Shown: positions 1 through 5,086 of the stretch, one piece after another
Layout of the letters: every line of letters begins with the position of its first letter
Numbering within the stretch: position 1 is the stretch's first letter
Source of the DNA: Alphaproteobacteria bacterium
GTDB lineage: Bacteria > Pseudomonadota > Alphaproteobacteria > Reyranellales > Reyranellaceae
Length of the DNA: 6,901 nt
Assembly (NCBI GenBank): GCA_013290035.1
Contig: JABCYT010000180.1
Location: forward strand, 1 to 6,901
Reading direction: 5' to 3'
The notes under the pieces: model-generated
The model's input: only the letters and a program-made list of their open reading frames with translations
Databases searched by the model: none
Told to the model about the DNA's origin: nothing
Translations under genes and position numbers: made by a program

Positions 1-343
1 GCTCGAGCTCGGCCGGGCGGGCTGCGCCCTCAAGGCGATCGTGGGCTTCCATTCCGGCCTCGCCACCGCGCAGCCGCAGGACGCCGCGAACATCAAGGGC
101 AAGGTGCTGGTCTGCATCGGCGCCGACGATCCCATCATCCCGCCCGAGCAGCGCGTCGACTTCGAAAAGGAGATGAAGGCCGCCGGCATCGACTGGCGCC
201 TGCAGCTTTACGGCGGTGCCGGCCACAGTTTCACCAATCCGGCGGCGGATTCGCGCGGCATGAAGGGTTTCTTCTACCACGAGGCGACGGATCGCCGGTC
301 GTGGAACGCCATGATCGAGTTGTTCAACGAGACACTGAAGTAG
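1..343 (+). CDS. Dienelactone hydrolase family protein, C-terminal part (5' end outside window)
   Basis: This is the 3' end of an alpha/beta-hydrolase gene of the dienelactone hydrolase (DLH) family. The reading frame is open from nt 2, giving about 113 visible residues. Seen: an ALE-like helix followed by AIVGFHSGL, matching the strand and FHG-type segment just after the DLH nucleophile; the acid-residue motif IGADDPIIP (Asp codon 128-130); and the histidine motif GGAGHSFTNP (His codon 224-226). The C-terminal helix contains RSWNAMIELFNETL, as is usual for the family. The catalytic Cys/Ser lies upstream of the window. An internal GTG at 41 is a coding valine, not a start. DLH proteins are cytoplasmic and hydrolyse lactones or small esters; the substrate here cannot be told. 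The gene ends 21 nt before a Bug-type binding-protein gene on the same strand, so co-transcription is likely. Family assignment is firm, specific function is not. Confidence 0.88.
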   Translation, partial: LELGRAGCALKAIVGFHSGLATAQPQDAANIKGKVLVCIGADDPIIPPEQRVDFEKEMKAAGIDWRLQLYGGAGHSFTNPAADSRGMKGFFYHEATDRRSWNAMIELFNETLK

Positions 344-351
344 TCGAGTAA

Positions 352-360
352 AGGGAGGAG
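352..360 (+). promoter_or_regulatory. Strong Shine-Dalgarno for the Bug-protein gene
   Basis: The sequence AGGGAGGAG lies 4 nt before the ATG at 365. It sits in the 21-nt gap after the hydrolase stop codon. This fixes the start of the binding-protein gene and suggests efficient translation from a shared mRNA. Confidence 0.7.
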
Positions 361-364
361 TACA

Positions 365-1351
365 ATGAAACGACGTCACCTTCTGGCGGCGGGCCTGGGC
401 GCGCCGCTGGCAACCTTGGCTGCGCCCGCCATCCTCCGCGCTGAGAGCAAATATCCCGAACGTATCGTGCGCCTTGTCGTGCCGTTTGCGCCGGCCGGTC
501 CGACCGACATCATCGGCCGCAAGACGGCCGAGAAGATGACGACCCTGCTGGGCCAGACCATGATCGTGGACAACAAGGCCGGCGCCGCGGGCTCAATCGG
601 CGCGGTCGAGGTCAAGAACGCCAAACCCGACGGCTATACCTTGCTGTTCGCGCCATCCTCGACCCACGCCATCAATCCAACGGCGTTCGTGCATCCGGCC
701 TACGACGCGGTGAAGGACTTCACGCCGATCTCCTCGATCTGCGTCAATCCCCTGGTGCTGGTCACGCATCCCTCGATGCCCGACTCGGTCATGGGCCTGG
801 TCGAGGAGATGAAGAAGAACCCTGCCAAGTATTCCTACGCCTCGTCGGGCACCGGCAGCATTCTCCATCTCGCCGGCGAGTATTTCAAACGCGAGGTCGG
901 CGGCATGGACGTCGTCCATGTGCCCTATCGCGGCTCGAGCCCGGCGGTCAACGATCTCATGTCGGGCCAGGTCGCGTGGATGTTCGAGACTTTCAGCACG
1001 ACCCTGCAGCAGCATCGCGCCGGCAAGGTCCGTATCCTGGCCTACGCCCACGCCAAGCGCGCCGCAATCGCGCCGGAAATTCCCACCATGAGCGAGACCG
1101 GCGTGAAGGGCTACGAAGCCTATACGTTCAACCTCATCCTCGGGCCGGCTGGCCTGCCGCAGCCGGTCGTCGACACGCTCGACCAGGCTTCACGCAAGCT
1201 CATGGCCGATCCCGACATGATCAAGTTCCTGGAGGACATCGCTGCGGTGCCGACCACCGACACCTCGCCCGAACGAACGGCGAAATTCATCAAGGACGAA
1301 ATCGCCAAGTGGGCCCCGGTGATCCGGGCGGCTGGTGTGAAGATCGAGTAG
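365..1351 (+). CDS. Bug-family (tripartite tricarboxylate transporter type) periplasmic substrate-binding protein
   Basis: Complete 328-residue protein of usual Bug/TctC length. It begins with an export signal: MKRRHLLAAG at residues 1-10, with a twin-arginine-like pair, then a hydrophobic stretch and a likely cleavage after LRA (about residue 26). Family motifs follow in order: RLVVPFAPAGPTD (36-48), the NKAGAAGSIGA loop (70-80), PDGYTLL (88-94), SGTGSILHLAGE (161-172), HVPYRGSSPAVNDLMSGQV (185-203) and a C-terminal helical region rich in lysine. Bug proteins are Venus-flytrap receptors that bind carboxylates or other small organic solutes in the periplasm. Some feed TctAB permeases, but most are orphans, as here. 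The first glycine of the usual GGPTD loop is Ala44, a mild variation. The upstream DLH gene suggests a role in uptake or sensing of an organic acid, which is inference. The ligand is unknown. Confidence 0.93.
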   Translation: MKRRHLLAAGLGAPLATLAAPAILRAESKYPERIVRLVVPFAPAGPTDIIGRKTAEKMTTLLGQTMIVDNKAGAAGSIGAVEVKNAKPDGYTLLFAPSSTHAINPTAFVHPAYDAVKDFTPISSICVNPLVLVTHPSMPDSVMGLVEEMKKNPAKYSYASSGTGSILHLAGEYFKREVGGMDVVHVPYRGSSPAVNDLMSGQVAWMFETFSTTLQQHRAGKVRILAYAHAKRAAIAPEIPTMSETGVKGYEAYTFNLILGPAGLPQPVVDTLDQASRKLMADPDMIKFLEDIAAVPTTDTSPERTAKFIKDEIAKWAPVIRAAGVKIE

Positions 1352-1374
1352 CGCGCCGGCTTTGAACGCCTCAG

Positions 1375-1396
1375 GCCCGGCTATTTGTAACCGGGC
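1375..1396. terminator. Possible small bidirectional stem-loop between convergent genes
   Basis: GCCCGG (1375-1380) and CCGGGC (1391-1396) are inverted repeats around a 10-nt AT-rich loop that contains the lipoprotein stop codon (1381-1383). It sits 23 nt past the Bug-gene stop, where convergent transcripts meet. There is no T-run, so termination is uncertain and the stem is only 6 bp. Confidence 0.3.
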
Positions 1397-1800
1397 GGGG
1401 GCGGCACGTTGGCCGGGGCCGGGGCAATCGGGACCTGCTGCGGCATCTGCGAGGGCAGCGGCTCGCTGCCCGGCGGGGCCACGATGTCGCTGGTCGACGC
1501 GACGCGGCCGGGCGCGACCTGGCCGGTGGAGCTGATGTAGTAGCCGGCGACGGCGTTGGAATTATCGCCTGCCGTCTTGGCCGGCACGTCGATCATGCCG
1601 ATCCGTTCGCCCTGCGGGTCGACGCGGAAACCCTCGGCGTCGAGCGTGTAGCTCGCGTTGTCGACCCGCACGCCTCCCGGTTCGGTCCGGAAGGAAGCCG
1701 GCGTCTTGACGTCGACGTAGTCGGGTCGCGGCAGCACGTTGCTGCAACCTGCCAGTGCCAAGCCCACTATCGTCGCAGCACTCAAACATCTCGCAGCCAT
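1381..1800 (-). CDS. Small proline-rich lipoprotein, function unknown (downstream member of a pair)
   Basis: 139 residues. The N-terminus is a lipoprotein signal peptide with hydrophobic core ATIVGLALAGC; the lipobox LAGC puts the lipidated Cys at residue 19. Ser follows at +2, so outer-membrane sorting by the Lol system is plausible (inference). The mature part has two GxRVD elements, GGVRVD (42-47) and EGFRVD (56-61), 14 residues apart; the second extends to GFRVDPQGERI (57-67). The tail from about residue 107 is Pro/Ala rich and ends PPPPGYK, probably an unstructured linker in the cell envelope. I recognise no enzymatic domain. The ATG is preceded by AGGGGG, lying in the 12-nt gap after the stop of the upstream lipoprotein gene, so translation is probably coupled. 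A shared motif links it to that neighbour. Being a lipoprotein is well supported; the role is unknown. Confidence 0.82.
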   Translation of the reverse strand: MAARCLSAATIVGLALAGCSNVLPRPDYVDVKTPASFRTEPGGVRVDNASYTLDAEGFRVDPQGERIGMIDVPAKTAGDNSNAVAGYYISSTGQVAPGRVASTSDIVAPPGSEPLPSQMPQQVPIAPAPANVPPPPGYK

Positions 1801-1812
1801 CGCGCCCCCTGT

Positions 1813-2403
1813 TCAGGGACGGGTCGACTGCGGGCTGATGATGTTGCCGTTGCGGTCGATCCGGTTCCCCTGGCCATCATAGCGGAAACCGTACTCGTCG
1901 CGGAAGGCCTGAACGCCCGCCGGCGGCGTGGTCGCGGCCGGCTCATAAGTCACCGGCGCCGGCGCATAGACGACCGGCGCGGGCGCATACCCCGGCGTCG
2001 TCGTATAGACAGTCGTCGATGGATAATAAGTACCCGGCGTCGACGTCACGACCGCCTGCTGGCTATAGCGGCGGGCCTCGATCTCGCGGCCGACACAGCG
2101 GTCGTAGGGCGCGCTGCCGACCGTCAGGCCGTACGAATAACAGGCATTCCGGGCATCCGCGTCGATGCGGGCCATGGCGTAGTCAGCCGGCATGCGGCCA
2201 ACGGCGCGCGATTGGGCTTCACGCACGACGCAGCGATTGTAGGAATCGGTGCCGGGGTTGAAGCCGTAATCCAGGCAGGCCTGCTCGGCGCCGCTGCGGT
2301 AGGCCACGGGAACAGGAGCAGCGGCAGTGGTGGTATTCGAATAGCTGCAGGCAGTGGCAGACAGGCCCATAGCGGCCACGACAAAGAGCTTGGTCGGCGT
2401 CAT
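1813..2403 (-). CDS. Lipoprotein with a duplicated paired-cysteine module and Pro/Tyr-rich linker, function unknown
   Basis: 196 residues. The signal peptide (1-18) ends in LSATAC, giving a probable lipidated Cys19; Ala at -3 makes the lipobox imperfect. Two modules follow 45 residues apart. Module 1 is about 39-66, with Cys43, Tyr46-Gly47, Tyr55, Arg57-Cys58 and Arg61-Glu62. Module 2 is about 84-111, with Cys88, Tyr91-Gly92, Tyr100, Arg102-Cys103 and Arg106-Glu107. In each the cysteines are 15 apart, so one disulfide per module in the periplasm is likely (inference). Single modules of this C-x2-YG...C type occur, from memory, in small alphaproteobacterial envelope proteins. Residues 123-161 form a Tyr/Pro/Thr-rich linker with YAPAPV repeats. 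The C-terminus has GFRYDGQGNRI (172-182), shared with the next lipoprotein and resembling a YD-type motif. The ATG follows a strong GAGGAGGG. fadD ends 87 nt upstream on the same strand. No function can be named. Confidence 0.82.
   Translation of the reverse strand: MTPTKLFVVAAMGLSATACSYSNTTTAAAPVPVAYRSGAEQACLDYGFNPGTDSYNRCVVREAQSRAVGRMPADYAMARIDADARNACYSYGLTVGSAPYDRCVGREIEARRYSQQAVVTSTPGTYYPSTTVYTTTPGYAPAPVVYAPAPVTYEPAATTPPAGVQAFRDEYGFRYDGQGNRIDRNGNIISPQSTRP
2071..2289 (-). repeat. Two divergent copies of a ~28-residue paired-Cys module within the lipoprotein
   Basis: Copy 1 is encoded at 2206-2289 and copy 2 at 2071-2154, separated by 51 nt. Conserved positions are Ala-Cys, Tyr-Gly, Gly, Tyr, Arg-Cys-Val, Arg-Glu and a final Arg, in register with no gap. 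The copies have diverged at DNA level, so this is an old internal duplication rather than a recent tandem repeat. Confidence 0.75.
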
Positions 2404-2407
2404 CGCA

Positions 2408-2415
2408 CCCTCCTC
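2408..2415 (-). promoter_or_regulatory. Shine-Dalgarno of the first lipoprotein gene
   Basis: On the minus strand GAGGAGGG lies 4 nt before the ATG at 2403. This supports the chosen start, which also gives a proper signal peptide. Confidence 0.65.
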
Positions 2416-2490
2416 AAGGGGTAAATCTCCCCGGTGGAACGCGGGCGGATGGGGGAGGTTGCAGGCGACGCGCTAAATCAAGGCCGCCGT

Positions 2491-4191
2491 TCAGGCCGCC
2501 TTTTTCAACATGCTGTCGCGCAGTTCACGTCGCAGGATCTTTCCGACATTGGTCTTGGGCAGTTCGTTGCGGAACTCGATGTATTTCGGCCGCTTGTATC
2601 CGGTGAGATGCTGCTTGCAGTACTCGGCCAGCGCTTCCTTGGTGAGCGACGGATCCTTCTTCACGACGAACAGCATCACCGCCTCGCCGGAGCCGGTGTC
2701 GGGCACGCCGACCACGGCGCATTCCAGGACGCCCGGATGGCTTGCCACCACGGCCTCGATCTCGTTGGGAAAGATCTTGAAGCCCGAGACGATGATCATG
2801 TCCTTCTTGCGATCGACGATCTTGATATAGCCGCGCGCATCCATCTCGCCGATGTCGCCCGATTTGAAGAAGCCGTCCGGCGTCATGACCAGGGCCGTCT
2901 CGTCCGGCCGCTGCCAGTAGCCCTGCATGACCTGCGGCCCGCGGATGGCGATCTCGCCAGCCTCGCCCAACGGCAGCTCCTGGCCATGGTCGTCGAGAAG
3001 CTTGATCTCGACATTGGGCAACGGCAGGCCGATCGATCCGGTATAGGCCACCGAGTCGGTGGGGTTGCAGGTGACGCCAGCCGAGGTCTCGCTGAGGCCG
3101 TAGCCTTCGACGATCGGGCAGCCGGTAATGGCGAGCCATTTCTTGGCCACCGCTTCCTGCACCGCCATGCCGCCGCCGTTGGAGATGGCGAGCCCGGAGA
3201 AATCGAGCTTGGCGAAGTCGGGCTGGTTGGCGAGCCCGTTGAACAGCGTGTTGACCCCGGGAAAGATGTTGATGCGGTACTTGGCGAGCTCCTTGACCGT
3301 GCCCTTCATGTCGCGCGGATTGGGAATCAGGATGTTGAGCGCGCCGGTGCGCATGCCGAGCAGCCCGCAGGCGATGAAGGCGAAGACGTGATAGAGCGGC
3401 AGGGCGCAGACGATGGTGAACTGGCCGGTGAGCTGCTTGCGCTTGAGCCCGGGCTGCATCCATGCCTCGGAGGCGAGCAGGTTCGCCACGATCGTGCGGT
3501 GAAGCAAGGTGGCGCCCTTGGCCACGCCCGTGGTGCCGCCGGTATATTGCAGCACCGCCACGTCGTCGGGGCCGAGGTCGGGGCGCGCGAAAGCCATCGC
3601 GCGGCCGGCCGCGATCACGTCGTTGAATTTGAAATGCCCGGCCAGGGTGAAGGCCGGGATCATCTTGCGCAGGGTGCGCACCACGAAGTTCACGATCAGG
3701 CCCTTGGGAAATCCCAGCAGGTCACCCATCGAGGCCACGACGACATGCTTGACCGCTGTCTTGGCCTCGCCGGCGCGAAGCGCCTGCTCCAGGGTGCTGG
3801 CGAAATTCTCCAGCACGATCACGGCTTCGGCGCCGCAGTCCTCGAGCTGATGTTCGAGCTCGGGCGCCGTGTAGAGCGGATTGACGTTGACGGCAATGAA
3901 GCCCGCCCGCAGCACGGCCGCCACCGTGACGGGATACTGCAGCACGTTGGGCATCATGATCGCCACCCGCGCGCCGCGCCTGAGCCCCCTGCCCTGCAGC
4001 CAGGCGGCAAGTGCCTGGGAAAGCGTGTCGACCTCACCAAAGGTGATCGCCTTGTCCATGCAGACATAGGCCTTCTGGCCGTGATACTTGGCGAAGCTCT
4101 CCTCGAGCAAGGCTACGACACTGGGATAGACCGAGGGATCGATGTCCGACGGCACCCCGGGCGGATAGCTTTTGAGCCAGAACCGATCCAT
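2491..4191 (-). CDS. fadD: Long-chain fatty acid--CoA ligase (acyl-CoA synthetase)
   Basis: 566 residues, close to the 561 of Escherichia coli FadD, which it resembles along its whole length, from the N-terminal WLKSYPPGVP to the C-terminal KTNVGKILRREL. It activates long-chain fatty acids with ATP and CoA through an acyl-AMP intermediate, at the inner face of the cytoplasmic membrane. Motifs: ATP-binding P-loop YTGGTTGVAKG (216-226); PLYHVFAF (265-272); A5 motif VEGYGLSET (361-369); GYWQRPD (424-430); FACS signature region 439-463 with Asp446 and Arg461; and the catalytic adenylation lysine Lys551 in VGKILRREL. All key residues are present. The start aligns with E. coli FadD and has GGGAGGGG just upstream. 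The two lipoprotein genes lie downstream on the same strand. Nearby WS/DGAT and phasin genes suggest that the acyl-CoA may feed storage lipid as well as beta-oxidation (inference). Confidence 0.95.
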   Translation of the reverse strand: MDRFWLKSYPPGVPSDIDPSVYPSVVALLEESFAKYHGQKAYVCMDKAITFGEVDTLSQALAAWLQGRGLRRGARVAIMMPNVLQYPVTVAAVLRAGFIAVNVNPLYTAPELEHQLEDCGAEAVIVLENFASTLEQALRAGEAKTAVKHVVVASMGDLLGFPKGLIVNFVVRTLRKMIPAFTLAGHFKFNDVIAAGRAMAFARPDLGPDDVAVLQYTGGTTGVAKGATLLHRTIVANLLASEAWMQPGLKRKQLTGQFTIVCALPLYHVFAFIACGLLGMRTGALNILIPNPRDMKGTVKELAKYRINIFPGVNTLFNGLANQPDFAKLDFSGLAISNGGGMAVQEAVAKKWLAITGCPIVEGYGLSETSAGVTCNPTDSVAYTGSIGLPLPNVEIKLLDDHGQELPLGEAGEIAIRGPQVMQGYWQRPDETALVMTPDGFFKSGDIGEMDARGYIKIVDRKKDMIIVSGFKIFPNEIEAVVASHPGVLECAVVGVPDTGSGEAVMLFVVKKDPSLTKEALAEYCKQHLTGYKRPKYIEFRNELPKTNVGKILRRELRDSMLKKAA

Positions 4192-4220
4192 GCCCCCTCC
4201 CGCGAACGCGCTTTGGCATC

Positions 4221-4226
4221 AGTATA
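4221..4226 (-). promoter_or_regulatory. Possible -10 element for fadD
   Basis: TATACT on the minus strand (5 of 6 to the sigma-70 -10 consensus) lies about 30 nt before the fadD ATG and would give a leader of about 20 nt. No convincing -35 hexamer lies 16-18 nt upstream, so this is weak. Confidence 0.25.
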
Positions 4227-4229
4227 ATC

Positions 4230-4442
4230 ATGTCCGACTTTGAACGCTTCCACGTGATTGCCGATGGCCCGCGCGTCTGCGAAGCGGTCGTCGTGGCGTA
4301 TGCGGCCTGCGGCTACGAACTCGTGGCCCTGCCGCTCGTATCGGTCGACGAGCGCGTGCGCTTCGTGCTTGCCACGATCGGCGCATGGAAAAGGCCCGTC
4401 CTCGCGGACGGGCCTTTGCCTCGAGGGGGCGTGAGGGCTTAG
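4230..4442 (+). pseudogene. Probable C-terminal remnant of an AAA_28-type (predicted nucleotide kinase-like) ATPase
   Basis: A 70-codon ORF in the gap between the divergent fadD start and the phasin 3' end. Residues 18-50 (CEAVVVAYAACGYELVALP, then a VSVDERVRFVLATIG-like end) look like the C-terminal tail of AAA_28-family ATPases, where an AxxAYxxxGYELVxLPxxSVxERVxFVL pattern closes a protein of roughly 180 residues. This is recalled family knowledge, not a search. The P-loop and the whole nucleotide-binding part are absent; fadD occupies the DNA where they would be. There is no Shine-Dalgarno before the ATG at 4230. After about residue 51 the frame runs into the phasin terminator (4389-4417), so the last 20 residues are probably not native. 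I read it as a decayed fragment. A small expressed protein is possible but less likely. Confidence 0.5.
4389..4417 (-). terminator. Strong intrinsic terminator of the phasin gene, probably bidirectional
   Basis: A perfect 12-bp inverted repeat, AAAGGCCCGTCC (4390-4401) and GGACGGGCCTTT (4406-4417), closes a 4-nt loop. On the minus strand it begins 21 nt after the phasin stop and ends in TTTT. The plus strand gives only TTT, so it may work in both directions. It lies inside the plus-strand ATPase-like ORF, which argues against that ORF being intact. Confidence 0.8.
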
Positions 4443-4888
4443 GCGGCAGCCTTGGTAAACTTCTCGATGCGCTCCTGCATCGGACGAACCGCCTCGTCGG
4501 CGGCCTTGCGCACGAAGGCGCCGAGATCCTGGGCCTGCGCCATGCGGGCCTCCAGGCGGCCGCGCCAGTACTTGGCCGAGACGTCGAACGCCTCGATCGG
4601 CGACTTGGCGGCGAGGAAATCGCGCACCGCGGCGAAGCTCGCGTCGGCGTCTTCCCTGGCGACCTCGAGCAGCTTGAGGCCGGCCTTGGTGGCGCCCTCG
4701 CGGGCCTGGGTCATCTGGCTGTTCAGCTCTTCCGTCGCCGTCTGCGCCGCCTTGCTGATCTGTTCGAAGCCCTCGGTCGCCTTGCGGACGCCGATCTGGG
4801 CAAACTCGCGGGCGCGCTCGGAGGCGGCCTTGGTGGTCTCGGTGGCATGCTCGATCACGTCGTCGAGCGCGGTATTGGTGGTGGTCAT
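4439..4888 (-). CDS. Phasin family protein (storage-granule surface protein)
   Basis: 149 residues from the ATG at 4888, beginning MTTTNTALDD. A longer frame opens at 4999, but its extra 37 residues (with THPHQEP-like low-quality sequence) come from AT-rich upstream DNA. The 4888 start has CAGGAA 7 nt upstream and gives the usual phasin length. The protein is almost wholly alpha-helical, rich in Ala, Glu, Lys and Gln, has no signal peptide, and uses heptad-like spacing over residues 10-80. The C-terminal half has the phasin pattern: FLAAKSPIEAFDVSAKYWRG (about 91-110), then helix QAQDLGAFVRKAADEAVRPM, and a Lys/Ala-rich end. Phasins coat polyhydroxyalkanoate granules in the cytoplasm and control their size and number. 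Here the divergent partner makes wax ester or triacylglycerol, so the coated body could be a neutral-lipid droplet (inference). A strong terminator follows. Confidence 0.87.
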   Translation of the reverse strand: MTTTNTALDDVIEHATETTKAASERAREFAQIGVRKATEGFEQISKAAQTATEELNSQMTQAREGATKAGLKLLEVAREDADASFAAVRDFLAAKSPIEAFDVSAKYWRGRLEARMAQAQDLGAFVRKAADEAVRPMQERIEKFTKAAA

Positions 4889-4936
4889 GGTCGGTTCCTG
4901 ATGCGGTTGGGTGCGGGTGGATATGTACTGACCGGG

Positions 4937-4966
4937 CGTATATGTGATCGTTATGGTGCATTGCAA
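4937..4966 (-). promoter_or_regulatory. Candidate phasin promoter overlapping a PhaR-like operator
   Basis: On the minus strand TTGCAA (4961-4966, 4 of 6 to the -35) and TATACG (4937-4942, 4 of 6 to the -10) are 18 nt apart. The palindrome TGCATTGCA (4957-4965) overlaps the -35. PhaR, the phasin repressor of PHA-making bacteria, is known to bind CTGC-N3/4-GCAG-like sites; the flanking bases here are G and A rather than C and G. Repression by blocking the -35 is a testable inference. Confidence 0.35.
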
Positions 4967-4994
4967 CATGAATTTGTGCGATGCGAGAATAAAA

Positions 4995-5000
4995 TACAAT
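4995..5000 (+). promoter_or_regulatory. Possible -10 element for the WS/DGAT gene
   Basis: TACAAT (5 of 6 to the sigma-70 -10) lies in the AT-rich block and would give a leader of about 80 nt to the ATG at 5087. The -35 region (around 4972-4979) matches poorly, so an activator or another sigma factor may be needed. Confidence 0.25.
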
Positions 5001-5075
5001 TATCTTTGTTTTTCAATTGATTAGCTTGCGGATTCAGAGGACAACTCGTCCAAGCAAAGAAGCCGAAGCGCTTTC

Positions 5076-5082
5076 GGGAGGA
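5076..5082 (+). promoter_or_regulatory. Shine-Dalgarno of the WS/DGAT gene
   Basis: GGGAGGA lies 4 nt before the ATG at 5087. It supports this start, which also matches the conserved family N-terminus (LSGIDASFLYLE). Confidence 0.65.
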
Positions 5083-5086
5083 CGCC

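Larger units (their letters stand above)
4889..5086. promoter_or_regulatory. Divergent control region between phasin and WS/DGAT genes
   Basis: A 198-nt gene-free stretch from which both storage genes are read outward. Positions 4971-5030 are about 30% GC (18 of 60), far below the surrounding coding DNA, as expected for promoters. It holds a TGC-N3-GCA palindrome (4957-4965), further TGC half-sites at 4977-4979 and 4982-4984, an 8-bp palindrome TCAATTGA (5013-5020), and -10-like boxes in both directions. The arrangement would allow joint control of granule coat and lipid synthase. Only the AT-rich block and palindromes are directly seen; promoter function is inferred. Confidence 0.6.

Noticed and set aside
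2418..2432. GGGG/CCCC hairpin just upstream of the lipoprotein ribosome site
   Set aside because: A 4-bp stem is expected by chance in GC-rich DNA and there is no sign of a riboswitch-type structure.
2473..2503. GC-rich direct repeat (GGCGGCCT twice) at the 3' end of fadD as a terminator
   Set aside because: The copies are direct rather than inverted; only about 5 bp can pair and no T-run follows.
2434..4227. 597-codon open frame on the plus strand opposite fadD
   Set aside because: It mirrors fadD through GC-rich third positions, is rich in Arg, His, Gly and Asp with no domain pattern, and the minus strand has a full set of acyl-CoA synthetase motifs.
4223..4228. Perfect TATAAT on the plus strand before the ATPase-like ORF
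   Set aside because: It lies one base before the ATG, so transcription would start inside the ORF. No -35 is visible 16-18 nt upstream.
4889..4999. 37-residue N-terminal extension of the phasin from ATG 4999
   Set aside because: The extension is encoded by promoter-like AT-rich DNA and has no phasin character, while ATG 4888 has a ribosome site and gives the usual family length.
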